A stretch of 9,506 nt of DNA from positions 1-9,506 of the forward strand of contig JAISOR010000156.1 in assembly GCA_031275535.1 (NCBI GenBank), read 5' to 3'. Every line of letters begins with the position of its first letter. Position 1 is the first letter of the stretch. The DNA is from Treponema sp. GTDB lineage: Bacteria; Spirochaetota; Spirochaetia; Treponematales; Breznakiellaceae. A model generated the notes under the pieces. It was not told the DNA's origin and made no database searches. It saw nothing but the letters and a program-made list of their open reading frames with translations. A program made the translations under genes and the position numbers. This document shows, one piece after another, positions 1 to 7,000 of this stretch.

Positions 1-165
1 AGTACGGAACTCCCGCAGGTCTGTAAGGACGCCCTTGCAACTCAATGCGCCCTTTACAACCCGGTGGAACTTCAGCAGAATGTCAACAAGGCTATTCTGC
101 GTTTGCGTCAGCGGCTTGCCCAGATAAACCGTGTTCAGACGCGGGAGCAGGAACAGCTACGGTAA
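1..165 (+). CDS. C-terminal fragment of a probable transposase
   Basis: Frame 1 is open from the window edge to a TAA at 163-165, giving 54 residues that end in a basic, glutamine-rich helix (NPVELQQNVNKAILRLRQRL, followed by more Q and R). No catalytic motif is visible, because only the tail is present. The transposase call rests mainly on context: the stop codon falls exactly at the start of a 34-bp tandem repeat that resembles the multiple transposase-binding repeats at the ends of IS21-like and related elements. The tail composition would suit an integrase-core (DDE) transposase, but I cannot name the family. It could also be an unrelated protein with a helical C-terminus. The start lies outside the window. 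Confidence 0.45.
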   Translation, partial: STELPQVCKDALATQCALYNPVELQQNVNKAILRLRQRLAQINRVQTREQEQLR

Positions 166-252
166 CATTTCAAAATGAGGCATCCGGTACTTTCGGTAAC
201 ATTTCAAAATGAGGCATCCGGTACTTTCGGTAACATTTCAAAATGAGGCATC
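163..252 (+). repeat. 34-bp tandem repeat, probable insertion-sequence end
   Basis: Three copies start at 163, 197 and 231 with an exact 34-bp period. The first two are complete, and the third is identical for its first 22 bases (taacatttcaaaatgaggca plus tc) and then diverges. A 12-bp spacer ending in ctttcgg separates the 22-bp cores. The first copy includes the stop codon of the upstream transposase-like frame. Seen directly: the period and the identity. Inferred: these are transposase-binding sites, with the element boundary near 250. The left end of the element is outside the window. Confidence 0.85.
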
Positions 253-296
253 TCGGGGGAGTGTAGGAAGTGAGGGGTCTGGGACGGATCCGGGGC

Positions 297-555
297 GATA
301 TATACGCAATGCGTTTAACGCGGGGTCTGGTGCGATATATACGAAGTACGTATATATGCGGGGCGGGTTGGATATATACGCAATGCGTTTAACGCGGGGT
401 CTGGTGCGATATATACGAAGTACGTATATATGCGGGGCGGGTTGGATATATACGCAATACGTTTAACGCGGGGCTTGGGGTGATATATACGAACTGCGTA
501 TATTTGCGGGATGGGGGCGATATATGCGAAGTGCGTCTATACGCGGGGCTAGGTT
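297..555 (+). repeat. Seven-unit 37-bp tandem repeat array with internal dyads
   Basis: Units start at 297, 334, 371, 408, 445, 482 and 519, every one exactly 37 bp long. All begin gatatat(a/g)cg and carry a GCGGG block near base 25. Two unit types alternate (A-B-A-B-A'-B'-C). Bases 297-370 and 371-444 are identical, so a 74-bp double unit was duplicated, while the last three units have drifted. Type B holds a perfect 9-bp dyad (atatatacg, 5-nt loop, cgtatatat), and type A a shorter one around acgc-aat-gcgt. There are no unique spacers, so it is not CRISPR. The array ends 18 bp before the isomerase start codon and so occupies its promoter region. The linker at 253-296 shows nothing recognisable. 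Confidence 0.95.
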
Positions 556-559
556 ATCC

Positions 560-566
560 GGGGGAA
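560..566 (+). promoter_or_regulatory. Ribosome binding site of the isomerase gene
   Basis: GGGGGAA ends 7 nt before the ATG at 574. This supports the 574 start (or the ATG directly behind it at 577) over the in-frame ATG at 586, which has only a run of C before it. Confidence 0.6.
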
Positions 567-573
567 TTTTGCT

Positions 574-1632
574 ATGATGCCCCCCATGCGTATAAACAGA
601 CTGATAGGAATAAGCGTAGCCGGCCTGATGCTGGCGGTTATGGCAGGCGCCGCGGGCTGTAATGCCAGGGAAAAGGCCCTGGGAGACGGGCTTTTTGCGC
701 GGCTTACTACCGGCAGGGGGGATATTGTTCTCCGGCTGGAATACCAGAAGGCGCCGATGACGACGGCCAACTTTGTGGCTCTGGCGGAGGGGAAGCTGCC
801 CAATTCCGGCGGCAAGCCCTTCTACGACGGCCTTACTTTTCACCGTGTCATTGAAGATTTTATGATCCAGGGCGGAGATCCCCAGGGAACCGGAAACGGC
901 GGTCCGGGGTACAGCTTCCCCGATGAGTTTGATCCTTCCCTGAAACATGACGGCCCCGGGGTGCTCTCCATGGCCAATGCGGGGCCCAATACCAACGGCA
1001 GCCAGTTCTTTATCACCCATAAGGAGACCCCCTGGCTGGACGGCCGGCATACGGTTTTTGGCCGGGTTGTGGAGGGACAGGAGGTGGTAAACGCCATCCG
1101 GCAGGGGGACCGGATCGAAAAGGTAACGATTATCCGCAACGGTCCCGAAGCGGCGGCTTTTAAGCCCGACGGGGCGGCCTTCAGGGACATGGAGGCGGCG
1201 GCCTGGGCGGCGGTTGAGGCGGAGACCAGGGCCCGGCGGGATGCGGACATAGCCCTGGTTGAGCGGAACTATCCCGGCGCGGAACTAAGCTCCTCCGGGG
1301 TGCGCTACATCATCTTAAAACAGGGAAACGGCCCCAGGCCCCAGCCGGGAAATACCGTATCGATGATCTACAAGGGGATGTTCCTCTCCGGCGAGGTTTT
1401 TGACAGTTCCGATTTTCACGGCGGACCCCAGGAGTTTCCCGTCGGGCAGGGGCGCATCCTTCCCGGCTGGGAAGAGACGGCCCTGGATATGCGCCGGGGA
1501 GAGAAGCGGGTGGCGGTTATTCCCCCGGAGCTTGCCTACGGGGAATACGGCTTTAAGGACAAGCAGGGCCGGGAGGTTATCCCCCCCAACGCCTTCCTGG
1601 TCTTTGAACTGGAACTGGTACAGATCAAGTAG
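574..1632 (+). CDS. Cyclophilin-FKBP fusion peptidyl-prolyl isomerase, lipoprotein
   Basis: This is a two-domain proline cis-trans isomerase (352 aa) that should help fold exported proteins. An N-terminal signal (residues 6-28) ends in AAGC with Cys29, a relaxed spirochaetal lipobox, so the mature protein is probably lipid-anchored. The cyclophilin domain spans about 42-187, with FHR (89-91, catalytic Arg91), FMIQGGDP (96-103), GSQFFIT (142-148) and [10 protein letters not shown] (154-163). Trp154 is the residue linked to cyclosporin binding. An alanine- and charge-rich helical linker (about 195-232) follows. The FKBP domain is about 242-350, with VFDSS (275-279), GRILPGWE (293-300), AYGEYG (321-326) and [13 protein letters not shown] (336-348). 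Fusions of both isomerase families in this order have been reported in Treponema and Flavobacterium. Both active sites look intact. The gene stands alone, converging on apbE. Confidence 0.93.
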   Translation: MMPPMRINRLIGISVAGLMLAVMAGAAGCNAREKALGDGLFARLTTGRGDIVLRLEYQKAPMTTANFVALAEGKLPNSGGKPFYDGLTFHRVIEDFMIQGGDPQGTGNGGPGYSFPDEFDPSLKHDGPGVLSMANAGPNTNGSQFFITHKETPWLDGRHTVFGRVVEGQEVVNAIRQGDRIEKVTIIRNGPEAAAFKPDGAAFRDMEAAAWAAVEAETRARRDADIALVERNYPGAELSSSGVRYIILKQGNGPRPQPGNTVSMIYKGMFLSGEVFDSSDFHGGPQEFPVGQGRILPGWEETALDMRRGEKRVAVIPPELAYGEYGFKDKQGREVIPPNAFLVFELELVQIK

Positions 1633-1659
1633 CTCAGTGGCGGCCAATCCGGGATGGAG

Positions 1660-2742
1660 TTATTCCGCCAGGCGGTAGCCGGTATCGGAAAGGGTAAAGA
1701 CCGCCGCCGCTCCGGGGGAACAGCGGATACGCTTATCGGCAAAGACAAACACGGCTTCGGCCCCCTGTTCCCTGACCAGGGCGGAACCTTTTTCCCAGCC
1801 CAGGGCAAAGGCGGCGGTTGAAAGGGCGTCGGCATCCATGGAGTTTTCCGCAATAACGGTTACCGAGAGGAGGCCCGTTTCCGCGGGGTATCCGTTTTGA
1901 GTGGAGAGAATGTGGTGATAGTTCCAGCCGGCATATTCAAAAAAGCGTTCATATATTCCCGAGGTTACCACGGTTTTGTTTGCAAGCGGGTCCGGCGTCC
2001 CGGCGTATCCGGCGCGTCCCTCTCCCCGGCCCGGTTTTTTTTGGAGTGGGCCCTGCCGTTCTAAAACCCCCAGGTAAACTCCCCGCGGTTCCAGGGGGCT
2101 CTGGATGCCGATACGCCAGGGCCGGTTCTCTTCTTTTTCCCCATAGGCGTAGATGTTTCCCCCCAGATCAATCACGGCCAGGGGAATCCCCGCGGCGGCG
2201 ATAATCTTTACCGCCTCGTCCGCGGCGTACCCCTTGGCGATGGCCCCCAGGTCCAGGGCCATGCCGGGCCAGGTCAGAAAGACGGTTCCCCGCTCCCGGT
2301 CAAGGCGGACATCCCGCCAATTGACCAGAGAGAGGGCCTCCTGGATTTCTTCGTCCCCGGGAACCCGGGCCTTTTCGGTCCCTATGCCCCAAAGCCGGAC
2401 CAGGGGGCCTATGGTGGGGTCAAAGGCGCCGCCGCTTGTCCGGGCAAAGTAGAGGGCCCGTTCCAGCACCCGGATAAGGTCCTCCCCTGCCGGAACCGGC
2501 TCTATGCCCGCGGCGGCGTTAACCGCGGCCAAAACGGAGTCCGCCGAGCTTGCGCTGAGCATACCTTCAAGTTCCCTGAGCCGGGAAAACACCTTTCCGT
2601 ATACCAGGGAAGAACCATAACGGTAAAGATTTATAGTACAGACGGTTCCCAGCACAAATTCAGACTGGGCCGGCGGGGCCTGGGTACAGCTTTCCAGAAT
2701 ACAGACCGCCGCTATTATAAAGAAACGCAACTTGTATTTCAT
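1660..2742 (-). CDS. apbE: FAD:protein FMN transferase (ApbE family), lipoprotein
   Basis: ApbE-family enzymes bind FAD, and either transfer FMN to a threonine of exported proteins such as RnfG/NqrC or, as in the Treponema pallidum homologue, hydrolyse FAD. From the chosen start the protein has 360 aa, with a signal peptide ending in LESC (Cys19). That is why I prefer 2742 to the in-frame ATGs at 2760 and 2820, although no good ribosome site precedes any of them. Family motifs are FDPTIGPLVRLWG (107-119), DLGAIAKGYAAD (164-175), IDLGGN (191-196), VVTSGIYERFF (258-268) and the metal-binding MDADALSTA (302-310). Two oddities stand out: about 25 extra Gly/Arg/Pro-rich residues at 229-254, just before VVTSG, and HHILSTQNGYP (276-286), where the family usually has a DP pair after HHI(L). 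No Rnf or Nqr gene lies nearby, so the flavinylation target is unknown. Confidence 0.93.
   Translation of the reverse strand: MKYKLRFFIIAAVCILESCTQAPPAQSEFVLGTVCTINLYRYGSSLVYGKVFSRLRELEGMLSASSADSVLAAVNAAAGIEPVPAGEDLIRVLERALYFARTSGGAFDPTIGPLVRLWGIGTEKARVPGDEEIQEALSLVNWRDVRLDRERGTVFLTWPGMALDLGAIAKGYAADEAVKIIAAAGIPLAVIDLGGNIYAYGEKEENRPWRIGIQSPLEPRGVYLGVLERQGPLQKKPGRGEGRAGYAGTPDPLANKTVVTSGIYERFFEYAGWNYHHILSTQNGYPAETGLLSVTVIAENSMDADALSTAAFALGWEKGSALVREQGAEAVFVFADKRIRCSPGAAAVFTLSDTGYRLAE
2691..2718 (+). promoter_or_regulatory. Candidate promoter for the PilZ gene inside apbE
   Basis: TTTCCA (2691-2696), a 16-bp spacer and TATTAT (2713-2718) match the sigma70 boxes at 4/6 and 5/6 positions. Transcription would start near 2725, leaving about 40 nt before the ATG at 2767. 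The site lies within the apbE signal-peptide codons. Such matches also arise by chance, so this is a weak call. Confidence 0.3.
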
Positions 2743-2766
2743 CCTGTTTTGGGATACCATATTTCT

Positions 2767-3549
2767 ATGAGTAATGGCAATCAATCTGACCTTCTGGGAA
2801 AGAAAATCTTTTTTCTCCATCCTTCAGCGGTGATTCAGAATGAAATAGTCTTTGAACTCATTCAGCAGGAATTTGAAGCCTATATTATCCGGGACCAAAA
2901 CGGGGTGATCCGGCTTTTGAAGCGCTATCCCGATTCCCTGGTTTTTGTGAACATCGACGAGGGCCTGTCCGAGCCGGACTGGGAAAAGTGGATCCGGAAT
3001 GTCATAGCCGATCCCGCTTTGGCGGATATTAAGGTGGGGATTGTTTCCGCCAAAAACGACGAGGCCCTGATGCGGAAGTACATTGCCTCCGTAAAAATCC
3101 AGGGCGGCTATACCGTCATAAAATCGGACATCAACAAAGCGGTACGGCAGCTTCTTGAAATCCTCCATGTATTTGATGCCAAGGGACGGCGGCGTTTTCT
3201 CCGGGCCACCTCGGAGAACGAAACCCTCACGACCATAAACATTCCCCATAACAATACCTATGTAAACGGCGTTATCAAGGATATCAGTTCCACCGGCCTC
3301 TCCTGTTCCTTTTCGGAAGATCCCAAGCTTGAAAAGAATTCCCTCTGCCAGGATATCCAGATTAAGCTGCAGAGCGTTCTTTTAAAGCTGGAGGGCATCG
3401 TTTTTGGGTCCCGTATGGACGGCCTTAATAAAATATACGTGGTGGTTTTTACCCAGCGGATAGACCCCTCGGTCCGGGTAAAAATACGGAAGTACATTCA
3501 GGGCAATATTCAGGCGATAATAGATGCGGAACTGAAAAGTTTCTCCTAG
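2767..3549 (+). CDS. PilZ-domain c-di-GMP receptor with degenerate receiver-like N-terminus
   Basis: Probable cytoplasmic effector of cyclic di-GMP (260 aa). The C-terminal PilZ domain (about 140-235) carries both parts of the binding signature: RxxxR at 142-146 and DISSTG (DxSxxG) at 172-177. Residues 11-132 have the alternating strand-helix pattern of a response-regulator receiver. There is PDSLVFVNID near 55-64 where the phosphorylated Asp is expected, a Ser at 94 after strand 4, and a Lys at 119 after strand 5. The usual acidic pair after strand 1 is replaced by HP, and the acceptor position appears to be Asn, so it is probably a pseudo-receiver. ATG 2767 is chosen over TTG 2749, with a weak GGGAT 11 nt upstream. 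It is divergent from apbE and ends in a hairpin. PilZ proteins affect motility in T. denticola (TDE0214), but orthology to this protein is not shown. Confidence 0.85.
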   Translation: MSNGNQSDLLGKKIFFLHPSAVIQNEIVFELIQQEFEAYIIRDQNGVIRLLKRYPDSLVFVNIDEGLSEPDWEKWIRNVIADPALADIKVGIVSAKNDEALMRKYIASVKIQGGYTVIKSDINKAVRQLLEILHVFDAKGRRRFLRATSENETLTTINIPHNNTYVNGVIKDISSTGLSCSFSEDPKLEKNSLCQDIQIKLQSVLLKLEGIVFGSRMDGLNKIYVVVFTQRIDPSVRVKIRKYIQGNIQAIIDAELKSFS

Positions 3550-3589
3550 GGAGACTGGAAAACCCAGCCGGGGTTTTTCGGCGTCTCCC
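3549..3589 (+). terminator. Hairpin terminator after the PilZ gene
   Basis: The core is a 7-bp stem, aaaaccc (3559-3565) with gggtttt (3571-3577), a 5-nt loop and a run of five T at 3574-3578. An outer pair, gggagac (3549-3555) with gtctccc (3583-3589), encloses it and begins at the last base of the stop codon. The A-stem-T layout would work in both directions, which fits its place between convergent genes. The T run is inside the outer stem, so the inner hairpin is the likely active form. Confidence 0.55.
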
Positions 3590-3611
3590 GCGACGGTTCC
3601 GGCAAAGCATA

Positions 3612-3630
3612 AACGGCCGTCCCCGCCGTT
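3612..3630. repeat. Small inverted repeat between convergent genes
   Basis: aacggc (3612-3617) pairs with gccgtt (3625-3630) around a 7-nt loop. No T run follows on either strand, so it is not a clear terminator. It is part of the GC-rich 3550-3743 spacer, in which I see no gene. Confidence 0.4.
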
Positions 3631-3660
3631 CCTTTCCCGCCGCCTCCTGGGCGATCCCTT

Positions 3661-3689
3661 CCGCCCCCCGGCGGGATGATGGGGGGCGG
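3661..3689. repeat. GC-only 9-bp inverted repeat
   Basis: ccgcccccc (3661-3669) and ggggggcgg (3681-3689) form a perfect 9-bp all-GC stem with an 11-nt loop, about 55 bp beyond the end of the PII-like gene. It could help end the minus-strand efflux operon transcript or protect its 3' end, but no T run follows on that strand. The rest of 3690-3743 holds only short CCGCGG palindromes. Confidence 0.5.
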
Positions 3690-3743
3690 GGCCGCGGAAT
3701 GATAGATCGCCTGTTCCCCGCCGCGGGACTGCATACAAAACCC

Positions 3744-4049
3744 TTAACCGCGGTCCTCCCGGGGAGGAGTTTCCGGCGGCAGGCCGAAGAGTTTGATTCC
3801 TTCATCGGGAAAGTTTTCCTTTACCCGGTCCACCGCCCGGCTGATAGCCCGTCCCTCGTCTTCTTCGCACCAGATCACCAGGGCGAAATTTTCCTCCGGC
3901 CAAACAGCGTCTCCCATGCGGGGGCCGGAGGACCCTACCCCCAGGACGCCGGTGTATTTGGTATAGTACTTTCCAACCCCTTCATCCTTTAGGGCGCTGA
4001 GGATATTTTCCTCCACCGAGTAGTTCGCTACTATTTCAATCCGTATCAT
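3744..4049 (-). CDS. Small PII-like (ferredoxin-fold) protein coupled to the RND permease
   Basis: A 101-residue soluble protein with no signal peptide or membrane segment. Its layout suggests the PII/CutA-like fold: strand IRIEIVA (2-8), helix VEENILSALKDEG (12-24), strand with a glycine-rich turn YTKYTGVLGVGSSGPRMGD (29-47), strand FALVIWC (55-61), helix 66-79 and final strand IKLFG (85-89). The glycine loop sits where PII proteins carry the ligand-binding T-loop, but the classical PII signatures are absent, so ligand and target are unknown. Its ATG shares ATGA with the stop codon of the permease gene, which implies translational coupling and a linked role. Small PII-like proteins (such as DUF3240) occur beside metal RND pumps, and that is my basis for a regulatory or accessory guess. 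The last 12 residues are Pro- and charge-rich. Confidence 0.7.
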   Translation of the reverse strand: MIRIEIVANYSVEENILSALKDEGVGKYYTKYTGVLGVGSSGPRMGDAVWPEENFALVIWCEEDEGRAISRAVDRVKENFPDEGIKLFGLPPETPPREDRG

Positions 4050-7000
4050 AATCCCGCTCCTGGAGTTTGTACCTGGGCCACCGCCTGTTTCCGGGAAAGC
4101 CCCGCGGCAATCCGTTCCCGCCGGGCCTCCGCCCGGGCCCGCCGTTCATCGGAACGCTTGTTCATAATGGCGTATACCGTGGGCATGAGGAAAAGGGTCA
4201 TCAGGGTTCCGAAAGAAAGCCCCCCCAGAACGGTTTTGCCGATGGGGGCCACCAGCTCGGAACCTTCCCCGGGGAAAAAGGCCATGGGGAGCAGCCCCAG
4301 CACGGTGGTAAGGGTGGTCATCAGTATGGGCCGGAGCCGGTTCCCCGCGGCTTCCACACAGGCGTCGTGCAGGGAGAGTCCCCGCTTGCGGAGCAGATTG
4401 GTATAATCCACCAGGACGATGCCGTTATTGACAATAACCCCCATCAGCACCAGAAGCCCCACCGCAGTCAGTATGTTAAAGACCGTGCCGGTAACAAAGT
4501 AGATGGCCACAATGCCGATTACCGAGAGGGGTATGGTAAAAAGGATGATAAAGGGGTCCTTGAAAGATTCAAAGAGGCTTGCCATAACCCCAAAGACCAG
4601 GAATATCGCTACCGCCATGATCAGAATGAAACGGATCATGTACTTCATCATCTCCGCATTATCTCCCGCATATTCTATTACCACGTCGTCTTCGTAGGGG
4701 ATGGCGGCGCTTACCTCCGCCCGGAGCTGGTCTTCCACCGCATTGATCTTTGCCCGGGAAACGGTTCCGGCGGTAACGTGAATAACCCGGCTCTGATTCT
4801 CCCGGGTTATCGTGATGGGACCGGTGCCCCTTTTGTACGAGGCAAAGTTGGACAGGGGTACCCGTCCGCCGGCTACGGAACTGTTTATAAAGATATGATC
4901 CAGTTTGGGCAGCTGGTTCCGGTCCGCCTCGGCCAGGATCAGAAGTACATCGTACTCGTTGCCCCCGGTCTTGTACTTGGTGGCCACAATGCCGTCCACC
5001 GCGGCCTTAATCTCGTTGCCCACGGTGGCGGTGTTAAGCCCCAGGGCGTAGAGCCGTTCCCGGTCAATGAGCAGTTCAATCTGGGGAAGGCCGTCCCGGA
5101 GATCCACCGAGGGTTCGGTGGCCTCGGGGATCTTCTCCCTGATGATGGCGGCGATCTTTTCGGCAATGGCCTTGCCCTTTACCAGATCGTCGGTTCTGAT
5201 GATGATGTCGATGGGACTGCTGCTGCTGCCCCTCTGGCCGCCGGCGAAGGCAAAGGTAACTCCGGGGAACTCGTTAAAGTGAACCCGCATCTTGTCCTTG
5301 ATTTCCTCGGCGGTATCGATGCGGTCCTTAAAATCGGGAAGGTTGATCCGCAGGTTTCCGCTGCTGGTGGAGGCTCCCTGGAACATAGCCTGCATGCCGC
5401 TGGAACCGGCGTTCAGGATAATCCGCTCGTAACCCTGAACCTCCCTTTCCGCAATGGCCTGGAGCTGCCGCACCACGGACTCGGTCTCTTCCAGGGCGCT
5501 TCCCGTGGGAAGGGTTACGTTAATCGTTACCGAATCGGCCTCTTCGGTGGGCATAAAGACCCATCCGATGACGGGAATCATCACCAGGCTGCCCGCGAAT
5601 AATCCCCCCAGAACGATAAGCACCGCCGCCTTGTGCCGGAGTACCCGGTCCACCGCCTTGCGGTATACATTGTCCAGGGCGGCAAAAAATCTTTCAAAAA
5701 CCCGGTCCAGGGGAACCAGGGGCCCCCGGAGGGGCTTCTGTTTCCGGGTAACCAGGGGAAGGTAGTGGCTCGCCAGCACCGGGACCAGGGCTATCGCCAC
5801 AAAGAGGGATGTGGACAGGGAGATAACCACCGTAAAGGCCAGTCCGGAAAAAAGTTCGCCGACCATCTCCAAAAGCCCCTTAAACATAACGAGCGGGGCA
5901 AACACGCAGATCGTGGTCAGGGTAGAGCCGACGATAGCGGTTATCATTTCCTGGGAGCCCAGGAAGGCCGCCGCGGTAAGCTTGGCCCCCTTTTCCCGGT
6001 AACGGTAGATGTTCTCCAAAATGACGATGGAGTTGTCCACCAGCATTCCCACCCCCAGGGCCAGCCCCGCCAGGGTCATCACATTCAGGGTAAGCCCCGC
6101 AAAGTACATCAGCATGATGGTGATGACGAGCGACACGGGGATACTGATCCCGATGATAAGCGTAGGTTTTATGGAACGGAGGAAAATAAACAGGATGACA
6201 ATTGCCAGGACAGCCCCCTGGATTGCGGTGGAGGAAACCTGGTCTATGGAATTTTCAATCTGATCCGTACTGTTAAAGATCTCGTTGATCTTGATATCCT
6301 GGGGAACTTCCTTGGCTATCCGTTCCAGCCTGACCCTGAGATCCTTGGCGGTTTGAACTGAATTTTTACCGCTCTGCTTCTGGACCATCATCATTACCGC
6401 CGGACTTCCGTCCACCAGGACCAGACTCTCCTGCTCTTCGAAGCCTTCAAAAATATCGGCAATATCCCGGAGCCGTACCGTTCTGGGAGTCTCCGTCTGC
6501 CCGTCCACCAGGCCCCCCCCCTTGTAGGAGATGACCGTAGACCTTAACTCATCCAGGGAACTGTATTCCCCCATGGTAGTGAGGATATAGGAAAGCCCCC
6601 CCTCTTTGATGGAACCCGCGGCCACCTGTGCATTCTGGGTTGCCAGCATCTGCTGGATCTCGGTAACCGTCAGGCCGTAGGCCTCAAGCCGGTTCTGGGG
6701 TATCTCCACCCGGATAATTTTGCTCCGGCCCCCCATGACGGAGGCGGTGGCCACCCCGGGGGTCTGTTCTATCCGGGGGAGTATGTTATCCTCGGCAATT
6801 TCCCGCAGTTCCTCGGGGCTCCGGTTTCCGGTGATCATAAGCCCCATGATTGGCATCATGGAAGGATCAAAGCGGAAAATCATGGGAGCGTCCGCCTCAT
6901 CGGGAATGAGCCGTTTGGCGATTTCCAGATTGTCCCGGACCGAATTGGCGGCGTCCGCCAGATCCGTACCATAGGAAAATTCGAGGATCGCCATACTGGC

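Noticed and set aside
209..466. Open frame of 85 codons over the repeat arrays
   Set aside because: It translates the 34-bp and 37-bp repeats, whose periods are not multiples of three. The repeated peptide is a by-product.
297..555. CRISPR array
   Set aside because: The 37-bp units are contiguous, with no unique spacers between them.
463..1050. Minus-strand open frame overlapping the isomerase gene
   Set aside because: It is antisense to the cyclophilin domain and partly covers the repeat array, with no recognisable domain.
1638..1670. Terminator between the isomerase and apbE genes (tggcgg / ccgcca)
   Set aside because: A 6-bp stem with a 21-nt loop and no T run, extending into the apbE coding end. 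Likely chance.
3690..3743. tRNA or other known RNA gene in the GC-rich spacer
   Set aside because: There is no T-loop sequence, no cloverleaf pairing and no CCA end; only short palindromes.
3382..3805. Three overlapping minus-strand frames across the PilZ-PII spacer
   Set aside because: Arg/Gly/Pro-rich translations of a GC-rich spacer, with no ribosome site or family motif.
4067..5602. Open frame of 511 codons opposite the RND permease gene, with a second of 242 codons at 5633-6361
   Set aside because: They are antisense to a clear family member. Their composition (many His, Gly, Gln, no domain) is what GC-rich codon use produces on the opposite strand.
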